Made by a program: the position numbers and the translations under genes. Source: Aquibium carbonis (GTDB lineage: Bacteria > Pseudomonadota > Alphaproteobacteria > Rhizobiales > Rhizobiaceae). Taken from it: a stretch of DNA of 54,498 nucleotides. The DNA lies in NCBI RefSeq assembly GCF_003970795.1, contig NZ_RWKW01000057.1, positions 1 through 54,498 on the forward strand, in the 5' to 3' direction. The notes beneath the pieces were generated by a model. It had not been told where the DNA came from. It saw only the letters and a list, made by a program, of their open reading frames with translations, and ran no database searches. Positions 17,695 through 30,422 of this stretch are shown here, one piece after another; the first letter of the stretch is position 1; every line of letters starts with the position of its first letter.

Positions 17695-19263
17695 ATGACC
17701 ACTCCCGACCCGATCACCGCCTCCGTCATCCAGGCCTCGCTGATCGCCGCTGCCGACGAGATGTTCGCCGTGCTGCGCAAGACGGCGATGAGCCCGATCA
17801 TCTACGAGGTGCTCGACGTCGGCACCGGCATCACCGATCCGGCGGGCGAGCTCGTCTCGTCGGGCGCCGGCATCCCCACCTTCGTCGGCGTGCTCGACAA
17901 GGCCGTGCGCCGCATCGTCGAGATCCACGGTCGCGACGCCATCCGCCCCGGCGACTGCTTCGTCACCAACGATCCCTATTATGGCGGCGTCACCCATCTC
18001 AACGACGTCGTCATCGCCCTGCCGGTCTTTTCCGGCGGCGACCTCGTCGCATGGGCCGCCTCCATCGCGCACTGGAACGACGTCGGCGGCAAGACGCCGG
18101 GCTCGATGGCGGTCGACGTGGCGGAAATCTTCCAGGAGGGGCTGCGCCTGCCGGCCGTCAAGCTCTTCGAGGACGGCGCGCCGATCTCGTCGGTCTTCGA
18201 CATCATCGCCGCCAACTCGCGCCTGCCGGATTTCGTCCAGGGCGATCTCTGGGCGCAGGTCGCGGCCAGCCGCAAGGCCGAGTCCCGCATCCGCCAGCTC
18301 GTCGAGACCTACGGGCTCGAAGCCTGGCGCGCGGCGCTGGCGGCCCTCTTCGAGGAAGGCGAGCGGCGCGGCCGGGCCGGCCTCGCCACCCTGCCGCAAG
18401 GCACGTTCCGGATCGAGGAGCGTCAGGACGACGGCGCGGTCTGGCAGGCCTCCATTACCATCTCGGCCGACCGTTTCACCGTCGATCTCTCCGGCAATCC
18501 CAGGCAGCGCACTGCGCCCTACAACACCAGCCGCGACGGCGCCGTCATCTCCGCGCAGATGATCTTCAAGGCGCTCACCGATCCGACGCTGTTTGCCAAT
18601 TCCGGCTCGTTCCGGGCGCTGGAGGTCATCACCGAGCCCGGCACGATCTTCCATGCCACCGGCACCGCCCCGCACGGCTATTACTTCGAAACCCGGATCC
18701 GGCTGGCCGACATGCTGTGGCAGTGCATGGCCCGCGCCTTGCCCGAGCGGCTGCCGGCCGGATCCTTCGCCTCGATCTGCGGCACGGTCATCGCCGGCAA
18801 TCACCCCGACACGGCGCGGCGATTCACCATGGTCGAGCCGCAGATGGGTGGCTGGGGCGCGACGTCGGAGCGCGACGGGCTCGATGCCATGTATTCCGCC
18901 AATCACGGCGAGACCTTCAACTGCCCGGTCGAGATCTGCGAGGCGCGCTATGGCCTCGACGTCGCCTTCAAGCGGCTCAACGACGGCGACGCGGGCGCTG
19001 GCCTGCATTCGGGCGGCAAGGGCTTGCAGACCAGCTACCGCCTGCGCGCGCCGGCCGTGCTCTCGGCCGGCTACAGCCGAGCCCGGGAGCCCGTCTGGGG
19101 GCTCGAAGGCGGCGCGTCCGGCGGCGTCAACGGCCTGTCGGTCATCCATCCGGATGGCCGCCGCGACCGCCTCACCTTCGCCAGCGGCGTGAAGCTCGAA
19201 CCCGGCGACGAACTGCTGATCGAAACCGCCAATGGCGGCGGCTGGGGCCGGACGGCGGGGTGA
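17695..19263 (+). CDS. Hydantoinase/oxoprolinase subunit B (second copy)
   Basis: A 522-residue HyuB paralogue, clearly related to the first copy through the whole length: PITASVIQASLIAAADEMFA, GDCFVTNDPYYGGVTHLND, then QMGGWGATSERDG, and ending ETANGGGWGRTAG. It is about 30 residues shorter, mainly at the C-terminus after the glycine-rich segment. It starts 218 bases after the peptidase gene, the gap being filled by repeat C. Two B subunits with one A may mean alternative enzyme partners, or decay of an older second AB pair. It is the last clear gene of the operon. Confidence 0.88.
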   Translation: MTTPDPITASVIQASLIAAADEMFAVLRKTAMSPIIYEVLDVGTGITDPAGELVSSGAGIPTFVGVLDKAVRRIVEIHGRDAIRPGDCFVTNDPYYGGVTHLNDVVIALPVFSGGDLVAWAASIAHWNDVGGKTPGSMAVDVAEIFQEGLRLPAVKLFEDGAPISSVFDIIAANSRLPDFVQGDLWAQVAASRKAESRIRQLVETYGLEAWRAALAALFEEGERRGRAGLATLPQGTFRIEERQDDGAVWQASITISADRFTVDLSGNPRQRTAPYNTSRDGAVISAQMIFKALTDPTLFANSGSFRALEVITEPGTIFHATGTAPHGYYFETRIRLADMLWQCMARALPERLPAGSFASICGTVIAGNHPDTARRFTMVEPQMGGWGATSERDGLDAMYSANHGETFNCPVEICEARYGLDVAFKRLNDGDAGAGLHSGGKGLQTSYRLRAPAVLSAGYSRAREPVWGLEGGASGGVNGLSVIHPDGRRDRLTFASGVKLEPGDELLIETANGGGWGRTAG

Positions 19264-19506
19264 GCTTGAATCCTTTCTCCTGAACGGGGGAGGATCCGGA
19301 ACGCATCGACGACGGCTGAGCGAAATCGCCGGGCGTTGCCGTCCCGCGCTGCCAACCGCTGCGCTTCGCCGACGCACCGCCCCGCGCCGTCGCTTCGCCG
19401 CCAAAGCATTTGGCGAAACGCCGCCGTGCTGATACATTGCCTTCAACTCAAGATGATCGTGCCTGCTGCATCCGGGATGGAAGCGCGGCACCGGAAGGAT
19501 GAAAGC

Positions 19507-20850
19507 GTGACGGACCTCGAATTCGACGGGAAACCGTCGGGCGACGAGGCTTCCCGCGGCGGACGGGCCAGGAAGAGGCGCGGTCGCCGCAAGTCGGGAC
19601 AGAAGCAGGCGGCGCCGGTTCAGGGCGCACTTGTTCCCCGTCCGGGAAAGCCTGAGACCCAGGACAACGGTCTCCAGCAGAAGAAGAAGCGCAAGCGGCG
19701 CCGCGGCCGCAAGGTGTTTGCGCGCGATGGCGCCGAAGCGGTGGCCACGGCCGCCGTTCGGCCGCCTGCGAATACCGTCGCCATGCCGCCCGTGGCCGGC
19801 AACGGCGCGGCGGCGCCGCGCCGCGAGACGCCCGTCGCGGACGAGCGGCCGCATGCCTATGCCGCGCTCGATCTCGGAACCAACAATTGTCGGCTGCTCG
19901 TCGCCATCCCGACGCGGCCTGGCCAGTTCCGTGTCATCGACGCCTTTTCGCGCATCGTGCGGCTGGGGGAGGGGCTGTCCGGCACCGGCCGACTCGGCGA
20001 CCAGGCGATGAGCCGCGCGGTCGAGGCCTTGAAGCATTGCGCCGAAAAGCTCGCGGGACGCGATATCCGCAAGGCGCGGCTGATCGCGACGGAGGCCTGC
20101 CGTTCGGCCGAGAACGGGGTCGAATTCCTCACCCGCGTGACGGAGGAGACCGGCCTGGTGCTGGAAATCATAGACCGCGAGACCGAGGCGCGGCTGGCCG
20201 TGTCGGGCTGCGGATCGCTGGTCGAGCGCGACACCGACGGCGTGGTGCTGTTCGACATCGGCGGCGGCTCCTCGGAAATCGCGCTGATCGACATCTCGGC
20301 ACGCCGGGGTGGGCGGCTTGCCGACCACATCGTCTCCTGGACCTCGCTGCCGGTCGGCGTCGTTTCCCTGTCGGAGCGCTTCGGCGGCCGCCACGTGACG
20401 CCGGAGATCTATGCCGCCATGGTGGAGGACGTCGCGCGCATGCTCGACGCCTTCGAGGGCCGAGACAAGCTTGGGCTGATCGCGCATGGCGACCGGTTCC
20501 ACCTGCTCGGCACGTCGGGCACGGTGACCACGCTCGCCGGCATTCACCTCGACCTGCCGCGCTACGACCGGCGCCGCGTCGACGGGCTGTGGATGCAATC
20601 GGACGACATCGACCGCATGATCGAAAGGCTGGTGGGCTGGGAGTTCCACGAACGCGTGGCCAACCCCTGCATCGGGCCGGACCGCGCCGACCTCGTGCTC
20701 GCCGGCTGCGCGATCCTCGAGGCAATCCGCCGTGTCTGGCCGGCGCAGCGCCTGCGCGTCGCCGACCGGGGCCTGCGCGAAGGCATCCTGGCCGAACTCA
20801 TGGCCGGAGACGGAGCATGGCGGCGCAGCCGCGAGCGGGGACGATCATGA
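19507..20850 (+). CDS. ppx: Exopolyphosphatase / pppGpp phosphohydrolase family protein
   Basis: A 447-residue Ppx/GppA protein of the ASKHA fold. The two phosphate-binding motifs are [15 protein letters not shown] (about 119-133) and [15 protein letters not shown] (about 240), and [11 protein letters not shown] follows. Residues 1-110 are basic and low in complexity (runs such as [11 protein letters not shown]), common for rhizobial members. GTG at 19507 has GGAAGGA seven bases ahead; an ATG at 19480 is an alternative. It removes terminal phosphate from polyphosphate or pppGpp. The stop overlaps rlmE as ATGA. The 243-base gap upstream holds a repeat relic and a small hairpin (19399-19415). 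Confidence 0.88.
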   Translation: MTDLEFDGKPSGDEASRGGRARKRRGRRKSGQKQAAPVQGALVPRPGKPETQDNGLQQKKKRKRRRGRKVFARDGAEAVATAAVRPPANTVAMPPVAGNGAAAPRRETPVADERPHAYAALDLGTNNCRLLVAIPTRPGQFRVIDAFSRIVRLGEGLSGTGRLGDQAMSRAVEALKHCAEKLAGRDIRKARLIATEACRSAENGVEFLTRVTEETGLVLEIIDRETEARLAVSGCGSLVERDTDGVVLFDIGGGSSEIALIDISARRGGRLADHIVSWTSLPVGVVSLSERFGGRHVTPEIYAAMVEDVARMLDAFEGRDKLGLIAHGDRFHLLGTSGTVTTLAGIHLDLPRYDRRRVDGLWMQSDDIDRMIERLVGWEFHERVANPCIGPDRADLVLAGCAILEAIRRVWPAQRLRVADRGLREGILAELMAGDGAWRRSRERGRS

Positions 20851-21547
20851 AGAAACCCACCACCGGCGCCGGGCCGCGTGCGCTCAAGACCCGCATCAAG
20901 AAGAAGCGCGGGTTGAAGAACTCGTCGCGCCGCTGGCTCGAGCGGCATCTCAACGACCCTTACGTGCACCGCTCGAAGGCGGAAGGCTTCCGCTCGCGCG
21001 CGGCCTTCAAGCTGATCGAGATCGACGACCGCTACAAGCTCCTGAAGCCCGGCACCAAGGTGATCGACCTGGGCGCCGCACCCGGCGGCTGGAGCCAGGT
21101 GGCGGCCAAGCGCGTCGGCTCCAACAACGAGGCACCGACGGTCGTGGCGATCGACTATCTCGACATGGATGCGATCCCCGGCGTGGCCTTCCTCAAGATG
21201 GACTTTCTGGAACCCGATGCGCCCGACCGGCTGATCGCCATGCTCGGCGCGGCGCCGGACGTCGTCATCTCGGACATGGCGGCGCCGACCACCGGCCATC
21301 GCCGCACCGACCACATCCGCACCATGCACCTGTGCGAGGTCGCGGCCGACTTCGCCATCAACGTCCTCAAGCCCGGCGGGCACTTTCTCGCCAAGACCTT
21401 CCAGGGCGGGGCGGAGAACACGGTGCTGGACATGCTCAAGAAGAACTTTGCGTCCGTCCATCACGTCAAGCCGCCGGCCTCGCGCACCGAATCCGTCGAG
21501 CTCTATTTGTTCGCGAAGAGCTTCAAAGGCAGGGCCGAAGCGCCGGC

Positions 21548-21566
<19 letters not shown>
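20847..21566 (+). CDS. rlmE: 23S rRNA (uridine-2'-O)-methyltransferase RlmE
   Basis: A 239-residue FtsJ/RrmJ-type methyltransferase that should methylate U2552 of 23S rRNA in the A-loop. The SAM site is [15 protein letters not shown]. The K-D-K-E tetrad is visible as K in [11 protein letters not shown] in VISDMAAP, K in FLAKTFQGG and E in [10 protein letters not shown]. The first 30 residues are very basic, suited to RNA binding. It is coupled to ppx by an ATGA overlap. The 3' end overlaps the convergent MFS gene by 19 bases. Confidence 0.95.
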
Positions 21567-24771
<3,205 letters not shown>

Positions 24772-24776
24772 GGCAA

Positions 24777-24801
24777 CGCCTTCGGCGGATGGCCGAAGGC
24801 G
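24777..24801 (+). terminator. Stem-loop after guaB
   Basis: CGCCTTCGGC and GCCGAAGGCG form a perfect 10-bp stem with a five-base loop, five bases after the guaB stop. The following bases are GC-rich rather than T-rich, so termination is probable from position but not assured. It also lies between convergent genes. Confidence 0.6.
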
Positions 24802-24828
24802 GCCTTTGGCCTGCGCGCCAGCCCGGGC

Positions 24829-25743
24829 TCAGGCCGCTTTCGCGACGGTTTGCGGGAAGATGATCGAACGGTGGACCGCCGCGCCGGCCAGCGCGCCGTG
24901 TCCGACCGATATCGCCACCGAGGCCATCGGGCTCGCGACGTCGCCGCAGGCGAAGACGCCGGGCACGGTCGTGGCCTTCATCGCGTCCGTCGCCACGTAC
25001 GGACCCTGCGGCCCTTCCGCGATGGCGCAGCCGAGCATCTGGGGCAGCGGCGTGACGATCCGGGTCCGGGTGGCGACGAAGAGGCCGTCCATGGGCAGGC
25101 GCCGTCCATCCGACAGGACCACGACCGGGGAGCCCGGCTCGCCTTCCACGGCGGCCACGGTGGCGAACTCCATCGCCACGCCCCGTTCCGCGAGATCGGC
25201 GAGTTGGGGATCCGCGGGGTCGAAGACGCCGTTGGCGAGCAGCGTCGTCTGGCCCCATTCGGGCAGCATCGCGGCCTGGTGCAGCGACATCGGGCCGCTG
25301 GCCAGCACGCCGATGCGACCGCGGTTGAGTTCATAGCCATGGCAGTAGGGGCAGGTCATGGCGCCGATGCCCCATTGCGCCGCCAGACCGGGCACGTCTG
25401 GAAGCACGTCTTCCACCCCGGTGGCCAGCACGATCCGCCGTCCTTCGACCGTCGAGCCGTCCGCGAGATCGACCCGGAAGGCGTCGATCTCGCCGGATGC
25501 CGCAATGGCTGCGCCAGAAATGAACTCGACGGTCGGGTAGGCGAGAAGCTGGCCTTGCGCCTCGGAAGCAATAGCGCCGGGGGCATGCCCGTCCCGTCCC
25601 AGAAAGCCGTGTGACGTTTCGGAGAACCGGTTGCGGCGTTGGCCGGCGTCGATGACCAGCACCTTGCGGCGCGCCCGGGCGACCTGCATCGCGGCGGAGA
25701 GGCCGGCATAGCTGCCGCCGACAATGATCACGTCATGCATCAT
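24829..25743 (-). CDS. NAD(P)/FAD-dependent oxidoreductase, thioredoxin-reductase-like
   Basis: A 304-residue flavoprotein. The FAD site is DVIIVGGSYAGLSAAM at the N-terminus and GVFACGDVASP near the C-terminus; a CxxC (CPYCHG, C131 and C134) sits where thioredoxin reductases have their redox pair. The NADPH segment is IGVLASGPMSLHQAAM, lacking the GxGxxA of true thioredoxin reductase, so the partner is likely different. It overlaps the Rrf2 regulator gene upstream by 11 bases, an arrangement suggesting redox-controlled expression. Confidence 0.85.
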   Translation of the reverse strand: MMHDVIIVGGSYAGLSAAMQVARARRKVLVIDAGQRRNRFSETSHGFLGRDGHAPGAIASEAQGQLLAYPTVEFISGAAIAASGEIDAFRVDLADGSTVEGRRIVLATGVEDVLPDVPGLAAQWGIGAMTCPYCHGYELNRGRIGVLASGPMSLHQAAMLPEWGQTTLLANGVFDPADPQLADLAERGVAMEFATVAAVEGEPGSPVVVLSDGRRLPMDGLFVATRTRIVTPLPQMLGCAIAEGPQGPYVATDAMKATTVPGVFACGDVASPMASVAISVGHGALAGAAVHRSIIFPQTVAKAA

Positions 25744-26191
25744 GGGGTTCCTTCGGGTTCAACGGTAGTTTCGCCATGCGGGCGCGGAGTTCGGCCGCGA
25801 TCGAGGCGAGGGTGATGGACTGGAGCCGCGCCTGGACGAGCCGTTCGGCCTCGCCCAGCGTTTCCTGCATGGAGGCGTTCACCGCCCGCTCGACCAGACA
25901 TGAGGGCGCCGGATTGCGGATGCCGATGGCGAAGAGATCCGGCGTCCCCAACGCGGCATAGACATCGGCGAGGCTGATGGCCTGGAGCGGCCGGCCCAGG
26001 GTCCAGCCGCCGCCATGGCCCTTGCCGGATCGGACGATGCCTGCCGCGCGCAGTCCGGCCATGGTGCGCCGTACGGCCGCGGCGTTGCCGGCCATGTAGC
26101 GCGCCAGTTCGTCCGAGGTGATCGGCTGGTTTCGATCCGCCATGTGGAGCAGCAGATGCAGCATGGCGGAGAAGCGCGTGTCGTGTTTCAT
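25733..26191 (-). CDS. Rrf2-family transcription regulator
   Basis: A 152-residue Rrf2-type regulator: winged helix in residues 1-70 (TSDELARYMAGNAAAVRRTM and SGKGHGGGWTLGRPL), then a dimerisation helix. The three-cysteine Fe-S cluster of IscR/NsrR is not present; only one Cys (SCLVERAV, about 104) is seen, so it may sense oxidants by a thiol or bind an effector. The gene leads a two-gene unit with the flavoprotein, and a palindrome covers its own promoter and start codon. Confidence 0.87.
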   Translation of the reverse strand: MKHDTRFSAMLHLLLHMADRNQPITSDELARYMAGNAAAVRRTMAGLRAAGIVRSGKGHGGGWTLGRPLQAISLADVYAALGTPDLFAIGIRNPAPSCLVERAVNASMQETLGEAERLVQARLQSITLASIAAELRARMAKLPLNPKEPHDA

Positions 26192-26227
26192 GTAACTTTA
26201 TATGTTACATGATTGGCTCGATGTCAA
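26189..26227 (-). promoter_or_regulatory. Promoter and palindromic operator of the Rrf2 unit
   Basis: Reading the minus strand, TTGACA (26227-26222) is followed after 17 bases by CATATA (26204-26199). The perfect inverted repeat CATGTAAC-N7-GTTACATG (26211-26189) covers the -10 and the ATG start (26191-26189). The predicted first transcribed base coincides with the start codon, suggesting a leaderless mRNA repressed by its own product. Confidence 0.7.
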
Positions 26228-26309
26228 GGTGCACCCGTGCCGGTGCCGCTTGGGGCGATGGCTGGAGCATGCTAATCGAAGGCTGGATCTTTCAGAACGG
26301 GGTGTAGGG

Positions 26310-26720
26310 ATGTCCGGAGCGGCGATCTTCTGGCCGATGATCGCGCATGTCGCGCTGGTCTTCGGGGTCTATGGGCTGATGGCGGTCAGGCGCAAGCAGG
26401 CGGTCGACGCCGGCAACGCGCGACTCTCGCAATTCCGCGAGAACCGCGACGAACCGGTCGAGAGCCTGTTCGTGCGCAACAATCTCGCCAACCAGTTCGA
26501 ACTGCCGGTCCTGTTCCATGTCTGCTGCCTGGCGCTTCAGGCGAGCGGCGGCGTGGGAGCGATCGTCCTCGTGCTGGCGTGGTTCTTCGTCGTGTCGCGC
26601 TACGTCCACGCCGCGATCCACGTCACGACGAACCGCATCCGTCATCGGCAGCCAACCTTCATCGCCGGCTTCCTGGCGCTCGCGGCGATGTGGGCCGCGC
26701 TTGCAGTCCACATCGCCTGA
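26310..26720 (+). CDS. MAPEG-family membrane protein
   Basis: A 136-residue protein with four hydrophobic helices and the family segment VRNNLANQFELPVLFHVCCL around residues 55-74, followed by SRYVHAAIHVTTNRIRHR. MAPEG proteins include glutathione-dependent membrane enzymes in eukaryotes; the bacterial role is mostly unknown. ATG at 26310 is preceded by CGGGGTG. It is a single gene between the divergent Rrf2 promoter and the convergent dehydrogenase gene. Confidence 0.87.
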   Translation: MSGAAIFWPMIAHVALVFGVYGLMAVRRKQAVDAGNARLSQFRENRDEPVESLFVRNNLANQFELPVLFHVCCLALQASGGVGAIVLVLAWFFVVSRYVHAAIHVTTNRIRHRQPTFIAGFLALAAMWAALAVHIA

Positions 26721-26743
26721 CGGGGCTCGATCGGGTCGAGGTC

Positions 26744-27880
26744 TCAGCCTTCCCCGGCCGGAACGATCCGCAGCAGCCGCCCGCCGGCGCGGTCTTCGAG
26801 AACCCAGATGCCCCCGTCGGGACCCTGCTCGACCTCCCGGATGCGGGCGCCCATTTCGAAGCGGCGCACCTCTTCGGCCATGGTGCCGTCCGACTGTTCG
26901 CCAAGGCTCACATGAACCAGAGCCTGTCCTGACAGGCCGCCGATGAAGGCAGTGCCCTGCCAGTCTGGAAACAGGTCGCCTGAATAGACGATCATGCCGG
27001 CCGGGGAGATGACCGGGGTCCAGTGCGCTTCGGGCCCCTGGAACTCGTCGCGGGTGGGATGATCGGGGATCTCGTCGCCCGAATAGTGGACGCCGTAGGA
27101 GACGACCGGCCAACCGTAGTTCTTGCCCGGTTCGATCAGGTTGATCTCGTCGCCGCCACGCGGACCCATCTCATGCGCCCACAGGCGACCGTCGCCGTCG
27201 AAGGCGATGCCCAGCATGTTGCGGTGGCCGACGCTCCAGAAGCTCCTGGCCAGTTCGCCCTGATCCTGGAAGGGATTGTCGTCCGGCACGGAGCCATCCG
27301 GATTGAGGCGAATGATCTTGCCGAGCGCGCTGTCCATGTCCTGCGCCGGGTCGAGCTTCTGTCGGTCGCCGGAGGTAACGAAGAGGTGCGCGCCGTCGGG
27401 CGAAAACACCAAGCGGTGCGAGTAGTGTCCGTTGCCGCTGACCTTCGGCTCCTGGCGCCAGATCACCTCCAGGTTCTCGAGCGCGGGTTCGCCCTCTCCC
27501 AGCGAAAGCGTTGCACGGGCCACCGCGGCGCCTTGCAACCCGTCGTCGCCGCGTTCGGCATAGGAGATGTAGACGTGACCGGTATCGGCGAAGTCCGGCG
27601 CCGCGATGACGTCACCAAGTCCGCCCTGGCCGGCATAGGCGACGTCTGGAACGCCGGAAATTTCGGTTTTCGTGCCTTCCTGCGTCACCAGCAGAAGGGT
27701 GCCGGGTTTTTCGGTGACGAGCAGATCGCCGTCGGGCAGGAACGTCATCGCCCATGGCTCGTTGAACTCGGCGACCGGCGTCGCCTCGACGGCCACACCG
27801 TCGCTCGACGTGACTTCGAAGCTCTGGGCGAGCGCCGATCCCGGGACGAGCAGGGCGGTGAGTGCGAGAGGTATGCGCAT
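26744..27880 (-). CDS. PQQ-dependent sugar-dehydrogenase-like beta-propeller protein
   Basis: A 378-residue secreted protein of the glucose/sorbosone dehydrogenase (YliI) family. A signal peptide ends at GSALAQ (residue 19). Propeller landmarks include [39 protein letters not shown] and [20 protein letters not shown]. Members oxidise aldose sugars in the periplasm with PQQ. ATG at 27880 was chosen to begin the signal peptide. It stands alone, downstream of oxyR on the same strand after 59 bases. The physiological sugar is unknown. Confidence 0.87.
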   Translation of the reverse strand: MRIPLALTALLVPGSALAQSFEVTSSDGVAVEATPVAEFNEPWAMTFLPDGDLLVTEKPGTLLLVTQEGTKTEISGVPDVAYAGQGGLGDVIAAPDFADTGHVYISYAERGDDGLQGAAVARATLSLGEGEPALENLEVIWRQEPKVSGNGHYSHRLVFSPDGAHLFVTSGDRQKLDPAQDMDSALGKIIRLNPDGSVPDDNPFQDQGELARSFWSVGHRNMLGIAFDGDGRLWAHEMGPRGGDEINLIEPGKNYGWPVVSYGVHYSGDEIPDHPTRDEFQGPEAHWTPVISPAGMIVYSGDLFPDWQGTAFIGGLSGQALVHVSLGEQSDGTMAEEVRRFEMGARIREVEQGPDGGIWVLEDRAGGRLLRIVPAGEG

Positions 27881-27939
27881 TGGGTTCTCCTGTATCGAAC
27901 GTGGTGTCTGGCAAATAGCGTCGATACGGCAGAGTTCCC

Positions 27940-28881
27940 TCACGCCTGCGTGAGAACGGCGGCCTCCCTGCTCAGGTCGGACGGAAAGGGAGCGCGTGCG
28001 TCCGCGATCAGGCGGCCGATCGTGCGATACTCTTCGGGTCGCGGACCGTTGCGGCGCCAGGCCAGACAGATGCGGCGCGAGGGTTGCGGATCGGCGAACG
28101 GCACGATCTTCATGTCCGGCATCGCACGCACCGTTTCCAGCGCCATCGCGGGGATCAGTGTCAGCCCGAGACCGTGCGACACCATCTGCAGCAGGGTCGT
28201 CAGGCTCGTCGCACCGTAGCTCGACAACGCTGCGGGCTTGACGGAGCGACAGACCGCCAGCGCCTGGTCGCGCAGGCAGTGGCCTTCCTCCAGGAGCATC
28301 AGCCTTTCGAGCGAGGGACTCTCGGGTGGGACCGGCGGCGACAGGAACTCCGGATCGTCGCGCGGGACCGCGAGGTAGAAGCGATCCTCGAACAAGGCCT
28401 CGGCGACGAGACCCGGCTCGTCGATCGGCAGCGCGGCGACGAAGGCGTCGAGCCGCCCGGACAGGGTTTCCTCCACCAGCGTGCCCGTCACGGCCTCGCG
28501 CAGTTCGAGCTGGAGGTCGGGAAAACTGCGCCTGGCGACCGGCAGCAGCGTCGGCAGGAGGTAGGGTGCGACGGTCGGGATCATGCCGAGACGGAACCGC
28601 CCCTCCATCGGCCGCCGGCCGCGGCGGGCGATCGCCTCGACGTCGCGAATGTCGGCGAGGATACGCTCGATGCGCGGGCGGAGCTGACGGGCTTCCTCGG
28701 TGATCCGGATTCCGCTGCGGCTGCGTTCGAACAACCGGCAGTCAAGCTTCTCCTCCATCTCGGCGATCTGCGAGGACAGCGCCGGCTGCGACACGCCCAC
28801 GAGCTCGGCGGCGCGGCCGAAATGCAGGGTTTCGGCGAGTGCGTTGAAATATTCCATCTGTCGAACGGAGAGGCGGATCAT
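27940..28881 (-). CDS. oxyR: Hydrogen-peroxide-sensing LysR regulator OxyR
   Basis: A 313-residue LysR protein. The helix-turn-helix lies at residues 18-45 ([20 protein letters not shown]). The redox segment [15 protein letters not shown] places Cys202 and Cys211 nine residues apart, as Cys199 and Cys208 of E. coli OxyR, and is nearly identical in sequence. Peroxide should form a disulfide there and activate defence genes. No catalase gene is visible nearby; the 229-base gap to the divergent methyltransferase gene has no obvious palindrome that I could identify. Confidence 0.88.
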   Translation of the reverse strand: MIRLSVRQMEYFNALAETLHFGRAAELVGVSQPALSSQIAEMEEKLDCRLFERSRSGIRITEEARQLRPRIERILADIRDVEAIARRGRRPMEGRFRLGMIPTVAPYLLPTLLPVARRSFPDLQLELREAVTGTLVEETLSGRLDAFVAALPIDEPGLVAEALFEDRFYLAVPRDDPEFLSPPVPPESPSLERLMLLEEGHCLRDQALAVCRSVKPAALSSYGATSLTTLLQMVSHGLGLTLIPAMALETVRAMPDMKIVPFADPQPSRRICLAWRRNGPRPEEYRTIGRLIADARAPFPSDLSREAAVLTQA

Positions 28882-29110
28882 AAGAGACGGTTATCATGGA
28901 ACGCAGGCGAGTTAAACGGGGCTTATGGATGGGCGCCCCGAAACGGACGCCGCACCTGTCCGTGCGACGCGGCGCCGGATGCCCGGCGGATGGGCGCGCC
29001 GTTCTGTGGCTTTCGATCGCGTTTAAGACGCTTCGGAACCGTCTTGCCGACGATGGCGCGACGGTCTACCAGTCGGCCGATCGGGTAGCCGACAACGGGG
29101 AAGACCGGAC

Positions 29111-30400
29111 ATGCGAACAGGCGGACGACTGGCTGCGGCCATCGAAGTGCTTACCGACATCCAGACACGACACAGGCCTGCGGCCGACGCGCTCAAGGAC
29201 TGGGGTCTGTCGCATCGTTTTGCCGGCGCGGGCGACCGCGGCGCGATCGGAAACATCGTCTATGACGCGCTTCGGCGCCGCCGTTCGGCGGCCCACCTGT
29301 TCGGTTCGGACACCCCGCGGGCGCTCGCCTTCGGTGCGCTTCTCCTGGAGTGGGGCGAGACGGCGGCCAGCCTGAACGCCGCGCTGGAGGGGGACCGTTT
29401 CGCGCCCCCGGGTCTCGACGAGACCGAGATCGCCGCCATTGCCGCCCATCCGCTCGAGACGGCGCCCGATGCGGTTCGGGCCGACGTGCCCGACTGGTGC
29501 GCCCCGATGCTGGAACGCGCCTTCGGCGAAGGATGGGTGGAAGAGGGCAGGGCGCTTTCGGCCCGTCCGCCGCTCGACCTGCGGGTCAACACGCTGAGGG
29601 CCGATCGCGAACGGGTGCTGCGGGAACTCTCCGGGACGAAAGCCGCACCGACGGCATTGGCACCGCATGGCATTCGCATCCCCCCGATCGAGGGAAGCGG
29701 ACGCCATCCCAACGTCCAGGCGGAGCCGGCCTTCGCCAAGGGATGGATGGAGGTCCAGGACGAGGGATCGCAGATTGCCGCGCGTCTTGCTGGCGCGGAG
29801 CCGGGCATGCAGGTCCTCGACTACTGCGCCGGGGCCGGTGGCAAGACGCTGGCGCTGTCGGCCGACATGGACAATCGCGGCCAACTGTTTGCCCATGACG
29901 CCGAAAAGCAGCGGCTGGCGCCGATCTTCGACCGGCTGCGCCGTTCCGAGACCCGCAACGTTCAGGTCGTCGCGCGGCCCGACGAACTGGCGCCGCTGGA
30001 AGGGCGCATGGACCTCGTTCTCGTCGATGCCCCCTGCACCGGCTCCGGCACCTGGCGCCGGCGTCCCGACGCCAAGTGGCGGTTGACGGAGCGCCAGCTC
30101 GAGGTGCGGATGGCCGAGCAGGAAGCGATCCTTTCGGCCGCCGCCCGCTATGTCCGTCCGGGCGGCCGTCTCGTCTACGTCACATGCTCGCTCTTCGAAC
30201 AGGAAAATGCCGAGCGTCTGCGCTCCTTCCTCGCCGGACGCGCCGACTTCGCCGCCGTCGACCATGCGGCGCTGTTCGAAGCCAGCTTCCCCGGACGGAC
30301 GGGTCTGGCGCGCATCGATCGCGAAAACGGCATTTCGCTGACCCCGGCTCGCAGCGGTACAGATGGGTTCTACGTCGGCGTGACCCAGCGCCAAGAATGA
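29111..30400 (+). CDS. RsmB/NOP-family RNA (cytosine-5-)-methyltransferase
   Basis: A 429-residue NOL1/NOP2/Sun-type enzyme. An NusB-like N-domain (1-140) precedes a Rossmann methyltransferase domain with SAM motif LDYCAGAGGKTLALS, motif IV DAPCTGSGTWRRRPD and motif VI YVTCSLFEQEN. The two cysteines in PC and TCS are those of m5C methyltransferases. The likely target is 16S rRNA C967 (as RsmB) or a related cytosine; several paralogues occur in rhizobia so I leave the symbol empty. The next gene starts 22 bases later. Confidence 0.88.
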   Translation: MRTGGRLAAAIEVLTDIQTRHRPAADALKDWGLSHRFAGAGDRGAIGNIVYDALRRRRSAAHLFGSDTPRALAFGALLLEWGETAASLNAALEGDRFAPPGLDETEIAAIAAHPLETAPDAVRADVPDWCAPMLERAFGEGWVEEGRALSARPPLDLRVNTLRADRERVLRELSGTKAAPTALAPHGIRIPPIEGSGRHPNVQAEPAFAKGWMEVQDEGSQIAARLAGAEPGMQVLDYCAGAGGKTLALSADMDNRGQLFAHDAEKQRLAPIFDRLRRSETRNVQVVARPDELAPLEGRMDLVLVDAPCTGSGTWRRRPDAKWRLTERQLEVRMAEQEAILSAAARYVRPGGRLVYVTCSLFEQENAERLRSFLAGRADFAAVDHAALFEASFPGRTGLARIDRENGISLTPARSGTDGFYVGVTQRQE

Positions 30401-30422
30401 TGCTTCCTCCCAGGGCGCCCCA

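Noticed and set aside
17674-20649. A 991-codon open frame on the minus strand across the second hyuB and ppx
   Set aside because: It has no family motifs and is rich in Arg, Gly, Asp and His as expected from the complement of GC-rich codons; both genes opposite have full, conserved motifs.
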